From Bacillota bacterium (GTDB lineage Bacteria; Bacillota; Clostridia; Christensenellales; Aristaeellaceae): a stretch of DNA of 47,582 nt. Below, piece after piece: positions 32,656 through 41,735 of the stretch (the first letter of the stretch is position 1; every line of letters starts with the position of its first letter). The position numbers and the translations under genes are program-made. The DNA is taken from positions 1 through 47,582 of the forward strand of contig JAEWRJ010000187.1 of the NCBI GenBank assembly GCA_023460055.1. Reading direction: 5' to 3'. Under the pieces are notes generated by a model. It was not told where the DNA came from, searched no databases, and worked only from the letters and a program-made list of their open reading frames with translations.

Positions 32656-33658
32656 GGCAGCTGCCCCGGCATACCACGGATACCGGAAAAACAGACAGCC
32701 CGCCCTGAGCGGACTGCCCCTTGATTTTTTCATCCAGCAGGCGGACGGAGCTGTCGCATATATCGCCGAGAGACCCTTCCACCGAGCAAAGCGAAAAGGG
32801 AAACCCAAGCCTGCCCTGTATATTGTCATAGCCCGTAAACGCAAAATCTTCCGGCACGCGAAGACCTCTTTTTTCAAGGCAGGTGATCACTTTCCACGCT
32901 TCCATATCGCAGTAGGCGAAGACGCCGGTGAATCCCTCATCATGTTTTTGCTGAAGATAGGAGGCTGTCTTTTCCCCGTCATCGTGCTCAAATATCAGGC
33001 TGTCCTCCGGCGGTATCCCATAGGCTTTGCACGCGTCCAGAAAGCCCATGCGGCGCAGCGCGATATCGCTGACATGCCCGTAACTGGATAAAAAAATCAA
33101 TTTCTTGTGCCCGGCGCTGATCAGATGCTCAGTCGCCAGATAACCGCCCCTGTGTTCGTCACATACGAGCGCGTCCGCCGCCTGCCCCTGGAAATGGCGG
33201 GAAAGCAAAACATAGGGCAGCCTGGCGTCTTCCAGCAGCCTGAAGGAATCACCGTTTCCCTGGCAGGGGCACAGCAGGATACCGTCCGCCTGGCGGCCGA
33301 TGGCCACGCGGATGGCGTTCTCTTCCTTCTCCTGGACTTCATGGGTGCACAGCACGATCACCGTATAGCCAAACACGGCGGCAGTGGCCTCAATATCCGC
33401 CACCATCAGGGCAAAGAAGGGGTTGGACAGGTCGCAGACGATGACCGCGATGGTGTTGGATCGCCCGGTACGCAGCGATCCCGCCATCGAATTGCGGATA
33501 TAGCCGGCATCCCTGGCCGCCTGCTGGATCTTCAGGCTGGTCTCTGGGGATATATCCGGCTTGTTGTTGAGCGCTCGGGATACCGTATTGATCGTGAACC
33601 CTGTGATCCTCGCGATATCCTTGAGCGTTACGCGCCCATCGATGCTGTTCCCCTGCAT
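32645..33658 (-). CDS. LacI-family regulator of the arabinose module
   Basis: A 337-residue LacI-type regulator. The helix-turn-helix is TLKDIARITGFTINTVSRAL (about residues 11-30). The sugar-binding domain begins TIAVIVCDLSNPFFALMVAD, and DFAFTGYDNIQGR lies near the end. GAAGGTAAGTC precedes the ATG. It sits between the abfA operon and the importer, each of which has the same operator-like block, so it is the probable repressor of both. It differs from AraR of Bacillus, which has a GntR-type DNA-binding domain. Confidence 0.9.
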   Translation of the reverse strand: MQGNSIDGRVTLKDIARITGFTINTVSRALNNKPDISPETSLKIQQAARDAGYIRNSMAGSLRTGRSNTIAVIVCDLSNPFFALMVADIEATAAVFGYTVIVLCTHEVQEKEENAIRVAIGRQADGILLCPCQGNGDSFRLLEDARLPYVLLSRHFQGQAADALVCDEHRGGYLATEHLISAGHKKLIFLSSYGHVSDIALRRMGFLDACKAYGIPPEDSLIFEHDDGEKTASYLQQKHDEGFTGVFAYCDMEAWKVITCLEKRGLRVPEDFAFTGYDNIQGRLGFPFSLCSVEGSLGDICDSSVRLLDEKIKGQSAQGGLSVFPVSVVCRGSCRRG

Positions 33659-33822
33659 GACTTACCTTCTTTCAATCATTACGCCGCGAGTATAGCACAA
33701 AAAATTTTTTAAGGTCAATCCGCATGGATTGAACTGGCAGCCCTGCCGCGCCTGTTTCAGGGATGCGCTTCTCTGAGCCTCAGAACATTTTATAATATTT
33801 AAAAATATTTTTTAAGAAGGGC

Positions 33823-33851
33823 TTGACAAGTGAGGCATGCAGCCCTAATAT
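33823..33851 (+). promoter_or_regulatory. Promoter of the arabino-oligosaccharide importer
   Basis: A perfect TTGACA (33823-33828) and TAATAT (33846-33851), 17 bases apart, about 70 bases before the binding-protein start. Confidence 0.8.
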
Positions 33852-33864
33852 AAATTTTAGTTGG

Positions 33865-33876
33865 ATTATCGATAAT
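33865..33876. promoter_or_regulatory. LacI-family operator upstream of the importer
   Basis: ATTATCGATAAT is a perfect 12-base palindrome within GGATTATCGATAATGTAG ACCTGA, the same block as upstream of abfA. It lies just after the predicted transcription start. Confidence 0.8.
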
Positions 33877-33920
33877 GTAGACCTGAAATGACATTCGAAA
33901 TAAAAAAGGAGGAACTCGGA

Positions 33921-35216
33921 ATGAAGAAACTGCTTTCCCTGACACTGGCCTTGGTAATGCTGCTCGGCATGGTTGCCGTCGCAAACGCGGAAGGGCCGAC
34001 AAAGCTCACCCTGTGGACTTTCATCGATCAGCATGCGACATTCTACAAAACAATGGCTGATAAGTGGAATCAGGAGAACCCTGACAGGGCCATCGAGCTT
34101 GAAGCAACTGTTCTTGGATATGACGACATGCACAACAAGCTCAAAATCGCGTTGCAGTCCGGTATTGGTGCACCTGACATGTGCGACGTAGAATTGGGTC
34201 AGTTTCCCAACGTGCTGCTTGGTGAGCCGCAACTATTGATCCTTAACGACTATATGAAGGACTTTCTCCCAACTGTGGTCACCAGCCGCCTTGAAATCTA
34301 CGCTAAGAATGGCAACTACTACGGCGTCCCCACCCACGTTGGCGCCACAGTCGCCTTCTATAACGTGGAGCTGCTTGAAGCCGCTGGCATCGATTACAAG
34401 ACCATTGTGACCTGGGACGACTGGGCTGCAGCCGGCCTCAAGCTAAAGACCGCCAATCCTGACGTCTACATGGGTAACGTCGAGACAACCACCAACTGGC
34501 AGACTTCACTTATGTTAACCGAGCAAGGCGCGGGCTTCCAGGACAACAGCAACCCCGATGATCCCAAGGTAACGGTGGATACTCCCGAAATGCTCAAGGC
34601 TGTTACGACGCAGCAGCAGTGGCTCAAGGATGGCATTGCCTTGGTTTGCCCCGGCGGCCAGGTTGATACCGAAGAAGGCAAAGCCATGGTCAACAGTGGA
34701 ATCTGCGCTACGGTCATCATGCCTGAATGGTACATGAGCCGCTTTGTGGATGAGATCCCCGATATGTCAGGCAAGTATGCCATCGCCCCTGCCCCCGTGT
34801 TTGAAGTTGGCCAGCCGCGTTCCATAGGTCTGGGTGGCACCGGCACAGTTGTAACACTGACGGCGGCCGACAAAGACCTGGCAGCCGAATTCATCTCATG
34901 GGCTAAGCTGTCTGATTTCGGTGAGACAATGATTTGGGAAGTCATGGGCTTTGACCCGGTCAACACGTCTATTTGGACTGATAAAGCGATTACTCACAAT
35001 CCCGAGAATAAGTTTAACAAGTATTTCCTGACCAACGTCTTTGACACCCTGAACGAAATCAAAGACGAGATCATGTTCTTGCCTTCTACCTCTATCAGCC
35101 CCAACATCAACAGTTATGTTGGAAGCACCTTGTGGAACAACCTGTACATAGACATGCTGGACGCGGCGGAAGAGCTGAAAACAGCACAGGAAACCATTGA
35201 AGGCGATATCTTCTGA
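33921..35216 (+). CDS. Extracellular sugar-binding protein (MalE type), arabinose module
   Basis: A 431-residue family 1 solute-binding protein. The signal peptide is MKKLLSLTLALVMLLGMVAVANA followed by EG, again without a lipobox Cys. The mature part starts KLTLWTFIDQHATFYKT, and VAFYNVELLEAAGIDYKT and WYMSRFVDEIPDMSGKYAI are typical of CUT1 binding proteins. Start at 33921 after AAGGAGGAACTCGG. Base composition here is clearly less GC-rich than in the flanking genes. By context it binds arabinose-containing oligosaccharides, functionally like AraN of Bacillus. Confidence 0.92.
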   Translation: MKKLLSLTLALVMLLGMVAVANAEGPTKLTLWTFIDQHATFYKTMADKWNQENPDRAIELEATVLGYDDMHNKLKIALQSGIGAPDMCDVELGQFPNVLLGEPQLLILNDYMKDFLPTVVTSRLEIYAKNGNYYGVPTHVGATVAFYNVELLEAAGIDYKTIVTWDDWAAAGLKLKTANPDVYMGNVETTTNWQTSLMLTEQGAGFQDNSNPDDPKVTVDTPEMLKAVTTQQQWLKDGIALVCPGGQVDTEEGKAMVNSGICATVIMPEWYMSRFVDEIPDMSGKYAIAPAPVFEVGQPRSIGLGGTGTVVTLTAADKDLAAEFISWAKLSDFGETMIWEVMGFDPVNTSIWTDKAITHNPENKFNKYFLTNVFDTLNEIKDEIMFLPSTSISPNINSYVGSTLWNNLYIDMLDAAEELKTAQETIEGDIF

Positions 35217-35229
35217 TCTGACAATAGAT

Positions 35230-35275
35230 AACGACCGTCGGAGAGGGAGAGAATGCAACCTCTCCGGCGGTTGTT
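35230..35275 (+). other. Intercistronic hairpin after the binding-protein gene
   Basis: Arms 35230-35246 and 35259-35275 pair over 17 bases with two G-U wobbles, starting 13 bases after the stop codon. Only a short GTTGTTGG tail follows. Probably a partial terminator or mRNA stabiliser. Confidence 0.75.
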
Positions 35276-35332
35276 GGTATATAATGGACTCAAGATACTT
35301 ATGAATAATTTTGGCTATATGGAGGCTGAGGG

Positions 35333-36238
35333 ATGAAGAAGATCAGGAATCTGTTCTATTCACAGAAAATTGCACCTTATGTGTTTATCCTGCCCTTTGT
35401 GCTCACCTTCCTGGTGTTCTTTGTATACCCGCTGCTGAAGACCACGCAAATGAGCTTTCAGGATATCCTGCCCGGGCAGGTGCAAAATGTCGGCTGGAAA
35501 AACTATCAGCGTTTATTTGGAGACAAAACTTTCGGGCAGGCGGTGTTCAACTCCACACGCTATATGGTGATAACCTGCGCCTTGCTGATCCCTTTTCCGC
35601 TGTTATTCGCTTACATGATCAGCAGCCGATCTATGAAATACGACAATGTGTTCAAGTCCATCTACTTTATTCCTGTGTTATCCAGCGTCGTGGTAGCGGG
35701 TATCATCTTCCGCATGATGTTTTCAGAATTGCCCGGGGCTCTAATGAACTCCATTATCGCACTGTTCGGCCTGGCACCCATCTACTGGCTCAAGCAGGAG
35801 TATACCAGCCTTTTGGCTTTAGTGCTGCTGTGTTCCTGGCGGTGGACTGGCATGAATATGCTATACTACCTGGCCGGTATAAAATCCATACCCAATGAGA
35901 TGTATGAAGCAGCGGATATCGACGGTGCCAGCTCTTTTCAGAAATTCGCTTATGTAGCCTGGCCTTTGCTGAAACCAACGACCATTTATGTACTGACCAT
36001 CTCAATATATGCGGGACTGGCTATGTTTACGGAAAGTTATATGGTCTTTGGCAACAACAACTCACCTCACAACTATGGCCTGACCATTGTTGGTTATCTT
36101 TACCGCTACGGATTTGAGCGCCTTAGGATGGGTTATGCGTCTGCCGTCGGATTGGTGCTGCTTGTGGGAGCCCTGATTATTAATCTGGCGCAGCTGCGTA
36201 TAACCGGCGCTATCGGCGGCGGAAGGAGGGTAAAATGA
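35333..36238 (+). CDS. Sugar ABC transporter permease (MalF/AraP type)
   Basis: A 301-residue membrane protein with six predicted helices. The EAA loop reads YEAADIDGASSFQKFAYVAWP near residue 195, followed by MFTESYMVFGNNNSPHNYGL, a MalF-type feature. GGAGGCTGAGGG precedes the ATG. It overlaps the next permease gene by four bases (ATGA). GC content is low for the window, as in its partners. Confidence 0.92.
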   Translation: MKKIRNLFYSQKIAPYVFILPFVLTFLVFFVYPLLKTTQMSFQDILPGQVQNVGWKNYQRLFGDKTFGQAVFNSTRYMVITCALLIPFPLLFAYMISSRSMKYDNVFKSIYFIPVLSSVVVAGIIFRMMFSELPGALMNSIIALFGLAPIYWLKQEYTSLLALVLLCSWRWTGMNMLYYLAGIKSIPNEMYEAADIDGASSFQKFAYVAWPLLKPTTIYVLTISIYAGLAMFTESYMVFGNNNSPHNYGLTIVGYLYRYGFERLRMGYASAVGLVLLVGALIINLAQLRITGAIGGGRRVK

Positions 36239-37134
36239 CTGCTGCAAACACAAGCCATGGATTGCGTCGCTCCAAGTTGTCCTATAATCCACTGGTGCGC
36301 GCTTTCCTGTTACTTTTTTTCACCGTCCTTGCCATTCTTATCCTTATCCCGCTTTTCGTCATCGTGCTTGGTACCTTCAAAGGGGGTGCCGAACTTTGGC
36401 GAAACGGACTGAACTTACGCTTGGAATTTGATAAGTGGAGCCTCGCGTCATGGCGCTACCTGTTTACCGGAATATCCATTGATGGAGAGTTGCTCCCGCA
36501 CGACTATTTTACTTGGTTCACCAACAGCATGACCATCACAGTCACACAGACTGTCCTTACCTTGTTTATCAGCGCTTTGGTCGCCTATGGACTGGAGATG
36601 TATAACTTCCGCGGTAAAAGCCTGGCAATGACATGCGTACTGATTGTACTGATGATTCCCTTTGAAATCCTCATGCTGCCCATGTTCGTTCAAGCTAATA
36701 CAATGGGTTTGCTGGATAGTATCTGGGGCATCATGTTGCCCTTCCTGGCTAATGTATCTGCTATCTTCTTCTTAAAGCAATACTTGTCCAGTATTCCCAA
36801 AGAACTGCTGGATGCTGGCCGCGTGGACGGTTGTACCGAGTACGGCATTTTCTTCCGAATCGTTTTACCCATAATGGGTCCAGCTATTTCCTCCATGGCC
36901 GTACTGGTAGGCATGGGCTCGTGGAACAACCTGCTGTGGCCAATGCTTGTGTTGACTTCAATGAAGAAGTACACCTTGCCCATCGGCCTAAACACGCTTT
37001 TTACTCCTTATGGGAATAACTATGACCTGATGATTACCGGTTCCTGCTTCGCTATCATGCCTATCCTATTGTTGTATGTACTGGCACAACGCTACATCAT
37101 TGAAGGCATGACAGCGGGAAGCGTCAAAGGCTGA
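36235..37134 (+). CDS. Sugar ABC transporter permease (MalG/AraQ type)
   Basis: A 299-residue membrane protein. The EAA loop has LDAGRVDGCTEYGIFFRIVLP near residue 200 and the C-terminus QRYIIEGMTAGSVKG is typical of MalG-type subunits. It has a large extracytoplasmic loop after the first helix. As in the uronate importer, no ATPase is encoded alongside, so a shared ATPase is expected. Confidence 0.92.
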   Translation: MTAANTSHGLRRSKLSYNPLVRAFLLLFFTVLAILILIPLFVIVLGTFKGGAELWRNGLNLRLEFDKWSLASWRYLFTGISIDGELLPHDYFTWFTNSMTITVTQTVLTLFISALVAYGLEMYNFRGKSLAMTCVLIVLMIPFEILMLPMFVQANTMGLLDSIWGIMLPFLANVSAIFFLKQYLSSIPKELLDAGRVDGCTEYGIFFRIVLPIMGPAISSMAVLVGMGSWNNLLWPMLVLTSMKKYTLPIGLNTLFTPYGNNYDLMITGSCFAIMPILLLYVLAQRYIIEGMTAGSVKG

Positions 37135-37148
37135 GATCACAATATTAC

Positions 37149-37195
37149 CAAAGCGCAGCCGAGGCAATCTGTACCGGCTGCGCTTTGTTTGTTTG
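37149..37195 (+). terminator. Terminator of the importer operon
   Basis: CAAAGCGCAGCC (37149-37160) pairs perfectly with GGCTGCGCTTTG (37176-37187), then TTTGTTTG. The following stretch to 37446 holds no gene or site I can support. Confidence 0.9.
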
Positions 37196-37446
37196 CTGCT
37201 CGTCAGTGTAATGTGCATATTCCATAAGCTACCCTGGTATTCCCTGCGCGATGCCAGGCTAACAGGGGAGGATGGCTTGCCGACTTAAATGACCGGAACA
37301 CAAAAGCGCTTCCATATAACCCATTGAAAGCTTACTTTAGTCGGAAGAGGAACTTTACTGGAATAAACGCTTCCATCTTGAGAACAAAATGGAAACGGGA
37401 TAGGACCATGCATGAATACGTGTCAAGCCACCATAATGAGCCTGGT

Positions 37447-39369
37447 TTAGCGTACTTCAGGCATCCACACGCGCATATCCTTTGAGTCCCGGTTGGCAAA
37501 CGCGTAGTAGGGGATGGCGGTCAGGGTGATGTCCTCCTCCTGGGGCGGCTCCTCCCGGTACAAAGCGCCTTCGGGCATGGACAGCCGCAAGCCTTCAATT
37601 TTGAGGGTACGGACGCCGCCCAAAAGGTTCGGGTCAAAGGGCTGTATCCGGGGCAGGGCCTCCCGCTTCACGCGCAGCATACACAGCGGGGCCGGATTGT
37701 CCGCGCCCTCAAAGCAGTAGACCAAGGGACCCCAGGCGAAGGCCGCGCAGCCGGCGTTATCGCGCACCCTCGGGTTGGCGTACAGCCGGCGCGCCTTCAA
37801 AGGCAAAGTGAGCAGCACAAAGCTTTCCCCTTTCCAGTCCCTGGTCAGGGAGGCATAGCCATCCCTCATCACATCCCCAAGCGGAATGTCTTTGCCGTCC
37901 AGAGACAGCTTGGCGCCTTCCTCCGCCCAGCCGGGCACGCGGATGGATAGCGTGAAGCGCTCGTTCGCTTTGACAGTCCACCGCAGCGCGCCGTCCCAGG
38001 GATAGAGGCTCTCATGTTCTATGGTTACGCCGCCGAAGGCATCCGCATGGATCTTCCCGCCGATATACTGGTGGATGGCGATGCCCCCTTGATCTTCATC
38101 GTAGGCGTAATCAGGCAGGGACGCGATGAGGCGGGCAAGATTGGGCGGGCAGCAGGCGCAGCCGAACCACCTTGGCCGCTGCGGAAGGGCATGGGTGAAG
38201 CCCGGCTGCTCCCCGGAAAGCCCGGATACTGTTTCCAGCGGATTGACATAGAAGAAGCGGTCCGCTTCCAGTGACATGCCGCTGAGCATCCCGTTGTACA
38301 AAATGCGCTCCATCACGTCGGCTATCGCGCCGTTACGGCTGATTCGCAGCATGGCCTTAGAGAAAAACAGCATAGCGATGGCGGCGCAGGTCTCGGCATA
38401 GGCACTGTCGTTTGGCAATTCATAATCAGACATGAAGGCCTCGCCGATATGCGTTGCGCCGAAGGCCCCGGTGATGTACATCTTGCGCTGGACTGTATTG
38501 CGCCACAGGGTTTCGCAGACCCGGATCAGCTCCTGATCCCCTGTCTCCCGGGCGATATGAGCCGCCCCGGCATAGAGGTACAGCGCGCGCACGGCATGGC
38601 CTACCGCCTCATCCTGCTCGCGCAGCGGCTTGTGCCACTGGGCGTATTCGGGCCCAAGGCTGTGCATGCCCTTGAAGTGCTCCGTTCCCCCGCGGCGCCT
38701 GCGCTCCTCCTCATAGTACAGGGGCTGAGTTCCCCGGGCATCGATAAAGAACTTCGCGAGGTTCAGATAGCGCTTTTTTCCAGTTGCGGTATACAGGCGG
38801 CACAGCGCCAGCTCAATTTCCGGATGGCCGGGATAGCCGGCGAGCTTGCCTTCCTCCGGCCCGAACACGCTGTCAATATGATCGGCCATGCGGGACATGA
38901 TATCCAGGAACGCGCGCTTGCCGGTGGCCTCATAATAGGCCACCGCGCCTTCGATCAGGTGCCCTGCCGAGTACAGCTCGTGGCACTCCTGCAGGTTCGT
39001 CCAGCGCTGGCCCGGCTCCTTGAGCGTATACCAGGTATTCAGATAACCGTCAGGCTGCTGCGCCTTGCCGATGATGGCGATGATCTCATCCACCTTCTGT
39101 TCAAGCCATTCGTCTGGCTTGATCTTCAGCTTATAGGCGGCGGCTTCGAGCCATTTGCCCAGATCGCTGTCCTGGAACACCATGCCGTAGTAATCGCCTT
39201 CCATCAGCCCGGCCGCGATCCTGAAATTATCGATGGCATGGCTGGGCTCGGCATCCGGCACCTCCCCTTCCAGCAGGCGCAGCTGGAGGGGGATCATGCT
39301 GTCGAGCACCAGCCTGATCCTCTGGCCCCAGAAGTCGTTCCCGGTGCTCTCCGGCAGTTCATAACGCAT
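37447..39369 (-). CDS. GH127 beta-L-arabinofuranosidase
   Basis: A 640-residue enzyme of the DUF1680/GH127 (HypBA1-like) family. It has an (alpha/alpha)6 barrel followed by two beta-sandwich domains. The zinc-coordinating set Glu-x-Cys in AYAETCAAI and the CysCys pair in FGCACCPPN are present; in Bifidobacterium HypBA1 these are Glu338, Cys340, Cys417 and Cys418, with a Cys acting as nucleophile. The NTWYTLKEPGQRW and CHELYSAGHLIEGAVAYYEAT segments are typical. There is no signal peptide. AAGGAACATTGAG precedes the ATG. Substrate is probably beta-L-arabinofuranose at chain ends (rhamnogalacturonan II or glycoproteins); specificity is inferred. Confidence 0.92.
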   Translation of the reverse strand: MRYELPESTGNDFWGQRIRLVLDSMIPLQLRLLEGEVPDAEPSHAIDNFRIAAGLMEGDYYGMVFQDSDLGKWLEAAAYKLKIKPDEWLEQKVDEIIAIIGKAQQPDGYLNTWYTLKEPGQRWTNLQECHELYSAGHLIEGAVAYYEATGKRAFLDIMSRMADHIDSVFGPEEGKLAGYPGHPEIELALCRLYTATGKKRYLNLAKFFIDARGTQPLYYEEERRRRGGTEHFKGMHSLGPEYAQWHKPLREQDEAVGHAVRALYLYAGAAHIARETGDQELIRVCETLWRNTVQRKMYITGAFGATHIGEAFMSDYELPNDSAYAETCAAIAMLFFSKAMLRISRNGAIADVMERILYNGMLSGMSLEADRFFYVNPLETVSGLSGEQPGFTHALPQRPRWFGCACCPPNLARLIASLPDYAYDEDQGGIAIHQYIGGKIHADAFGGVTIEHESLYPWDGALRWTVKANERFTLSIRVPGWAEEGAKLSLDGKDIPLGDVMRDGYASLTRDWKGESFVLLTLPLKARRLYANPRVRDNAGCAAFAWGPLVYCFEGADNPAPLCMLRVKREALPRIQPFDPNLLGGVRTLKIEGLRLSMPEGALYREEPPQEEDITLTAIPYYAFANRDSKDMRVWMPEVR

Positions 39370-39427
39370 AGCTCAATGTTCCTTTCAAAAGTTCAATCAT
39401 CAGAGGCGGCTTCATTGACAGAAACCG

Positions 39428-40363
39428 TCAATCGTCAATGACAAGGGATTCCAGGGCGCTGCAAGTTTCATCACTGATCACCAGCACGGTCCCGTGTTTA
39501 AAGCCATAGGGGAAGGAAAAGCCGGCATCACTCCTGATAAACGCGCCGGATTCCAGCGTTTCAGCCACAAATGGCACATATCCCTGCCCCTTCCCCGGCA
39601 CACCGTAGTAGTCCAGCAGCAGGCACCAACGCCCGTCAGGCAGCCGGAAGGCCGCGGGGGCTTCATACTTGCCTTGCTCGAGCTTGTTCATCTCTTCGTC
39701 AAAGCGGCTGATCCGCTCAAAGGGCCCAAAAGGATCTCTTGACCGCAGCATGATGATGGTCTCAGGCCGCGCTTCGCTCTTGACAAACAGATAAAATACG
39801 CCGTCCTGCTCATACATCGCGGAGTCGATCACGGAGGAGTCTTCCTTTTCATACAGGATCCCAGGCGCGGAAAAAGTGACAAAATCCCGCGTCAGGGCGT
39901 AGAATATGGCTTTCTTGGAGGGATTGCCGGGGATGGGCGAGGACCAGTGGAGGATATAATCGGGGCTTCCGGTGGGCTTAACCACATCCGGCGCCCACAG
40001 GCAACCAAAGCCATACCCGCTGAAATCCAGCATCCGCTGAGGCTTGAAATGGATCAAATCATCCGATTCCCACAGCGACAGGCACTGGCTGCCCCGCTGC
40101 GAAACCTCATGCCAGCTGCCGTGGTACTTGTACTTCAGGGAATAGGCCAGGCTGAGATCGGTGGCGATGATGAAGTACGGGCCGCCCTCATGGCGGAACA
40201 CGGCGGCATCCCGCACTCCCTTCTCCCCCAAATAACTCCACAGGACCGGGCGCCCTTCATTGACGGCCTTCCAGTGACAGCCGTCCCGGCTGACCCCAAA
40301 ATAGATCTGCTCTCCGTCCGGCGCCGCTTTTTCCCTGAAATGAACAAACAGATAAGCGCTCAT
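39428..40363 (-). CDS. GH43-like five-bladed propeller glycosidase
   Basis: A 311-residue protein with repeated W/F.S.DG.HW-like blade motifs: FGVSRDGCHWKAV, LWESDDLIHFKP and LWAPDVVKPTGSPDYILHWS. Asp and Glu candidates for catalysis lie in VRDAAVFR and KYEAPAAFRL. There is no signal peptide. It resembles the GH43 and GH43-like family that often removes arabinose; the exact subfamily is not assignable by eye. The start at 40363 follows AAAGGGATCAAG; an ATG at 40381 would overlap that site. It is 58 bases upstream of the GH127 gene in the same direction. Confidence 0.8.
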   Translation of the reverse strand: MSAYLFVHFREKAAPDGEQIYFGVSRDGCHWKAVNEGRPVLWSYLGEKGVRDAAVFRHEGGPYFIIATDLSLAYSLKYKYHGSWHEVSQRGSQCLSLWESDDLIHFKPQRMLDFSGYGFGCLWAPDVVKPTGSPDYILHWSSPIPGNPSKKAIFYALTRDFVTFSAPGILYEKEDSSVIDSAMYEQDGVFYLFVKSEARPETIIMLRSRDPFGPFERISRFDEEMNKLEQGKYEAPAAFRLPDGRWCLLLDYYGVPGKGQGYVPFVAETLESGAFIRSDAGFSFPYGFKHGTVLVISDETCSALESLVIDD

Positions 40364-40377
40364 GAACTTGATCCCTT

Positions 40378-40482
40378 TCACTTATATCCATATGCAGGTG
40401 CCTTTGAGTAAAAAATCAACACAGCTATAAAGACACTGAGCATACCCATGATAGTACGGAAGATAAACGTCATGAACCTCAT
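40378..40482 (-). CDS. Possible 34-residue membrane miniprotein
   Basis: Immediately upstream of the GH43-like gene a short frame encodes a hydrophobic helix (MGMLSVFIAVLIFYSKAP) after a basic N-terminus and ends 15 bases before the next start. No strong ribosome binding site precedes the ATG at 40482; a second ATG at 40473 has GATGAGG three bases away. It may be chance or a leader peptide. Confidence 0.25.
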   Translation of the reverse strand: MRFMTFIFRTIMGMLSVFIAVLIFYSKAPAYGYK

Positions 40483-40620
40483 CTATTGTACACTGGAAAG
40501 CGAAGGTTTTAAAGGGTAGTATCCAACAATTTTGGGCTGGTGAGCAGTATATTCAACCAGGATTCAAAGCGCAGGTCAATGGGTTGAACCGCAAATCAAT
40601 TAAACTCCTGTATGAATCGA

Positions 40621-40655
40621 AAAGCCGCCGCGCAAACGATTTGCGCGGCGGCTTT
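40621..40655 (-). terminator. Terminator of the furanose importer operon
   Basis: A perfect 16-base stem (40621-40636 with 40640-40655) with a CGA loop, 19 bases after the last stop. The T-tail on the minus strand is short (TTTTCG). Between this and 40483 I see no gene. Confidence 0.8.
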
Positions 40656-40673
40656 ACCATACGTTTACTCTTC

Positions 40674-41735
40674 CTATGTCTTTCTTGCTTTTGCAGACGA
40701 TGCCACCACGGCGCGCTGGATCACGATGAACAGCAGCAGCAGCAGGCCTGTGAATATCTTGGCCCACCAGGAGTTCATGCTGCCGTTGAAGGTGATGATG
40801 GCGGGGATGGTCGCCTTGAGCAGGACGCCCAGCATCGTGCCCTGCATATAGCCGACGCCGCCCGAGAGCATAACGCCGCCGATGACACAGCAGGAGATGA
40901 CATCCAGCTCAGCGCCCTGCAGGGCGAGGTTCCAGCCGGATTTGACGTACAAGGCGTAGGAAACGCCTGCCAGCACCGAGCACAGGCCGTTGAAGCCATA
41001 GACCATCACCTTGGTGCGGGCCACAGGTAGGCCCATCAATTTCGCGGACTGTTCATTGCCGCCGATGGCGTAGACGTTGCGGCCGAAGCGCGTCTTTTGC
41101 AGGATGATCGCGCCGATGATGATCATGAGGATGAACACGATCGTGTTGAGGTCGATGCTGGCCACCGGCTTGATCTTCACCCATTCCCCCGCCTCGTTGG
41201 GCCACTTGAGGTAGAGCTTGAAGCCTGCCAGGGTACTGATCAGGTCGTTTTTGATGGAGATGGATTCACGGCTGATCAGCGAGGTCACGCCGCGCGCGAA
41301 GAACATGCCTGTCAGCGTGGTGATAAAGGGCGGCACATTCAGGTACTGTATGCAGGCCCCCATCAAAAGCCCCAGCCCCACGCCCACAAACAGCGCGAAG
41401 GCAATGCAGACGATCGGGTCCAGGCCCATCACGGTGGTGCCGTAGGCGATGATCATGCCCGTCAGGGAGGCGACGGCCGCCACCGACAGGTCAATGCCGC
41501 CCGTGATCAGCACCATTGTCATGCCTACGGCGGAAATACCGATATAGGCATTATCGCTGAACAGCAGCACGAAGGTGCGCAAGGTGGTAAAGCCCTTGCC
41601 GCCATAGAGCAGCGCGCCGAACAGGTAGAGCAGGGCGAAAATGCCAAGCGTCGCGTAGACCATCAAATAGTTGGGCTTAAACAGCCGGGCCGCCAGGCTC
41701 TGGCCGGAGGTCCTTGAAAGACGCCGCTCAGGCAT
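40674..41735 (-). CDS. yjfF: Furanose ABC transporter permease YjfF-like
   Basis: A 353-residue CUT2 (ribose/galactose-type) permease. The family segment GISAVGMTMVLITGGIDLSV lies near residue 68 and ARGVTSLISRESI near 148; about ten helices. The start at 41735 follows GGGAGGTGAGCTGC; its first bases overlap the end of the ytfT-like gene by eight. The order and pairing with two permeases, one ATPase and a binding protein is that of the E. coli galactofuranose importer YtfQRT-YjfF. Substrate by context may be arabinofuranose. Confidence 0.85.
   Translation of the reverse strand: MPERRLSRTSGQSLAARLFKPNYLMVYATLGIFALLYLFGALLYGGKGFTTLRTFVLLFSDNAYIGISAVGMTMVLITGGIDLSVAAVASLTGMIIAYGTTVMGLDPIVCIAFALFVGVGLGLLMGACIQYLNVPPFITTLTGMFFARGVTSLISRESISIKNDLISTLAGFKLYLKWPNEAGEWVKIKPVASIDLNTIVFILMIIIGAIILQKTRFGRNVYAIGGNEQSAKLMGLPVARTKVMVYGFNGLCSVLAGVSYALYVKSGWNLALQGAELDVISCCVIGGVMLSGGVGYMQGTMLGVLLKATIPAIITFNGSMNSWWAKIFTGLLLLLFIVIQRAVVASSAKARKT

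Noticed and set aside
37200..37446. Considered a small RNA or gene in the gap before the GH127 stop
   Set aside because: Two CGCTTCCAT repeats are present but no promoter, frame or stable fold is convincing.
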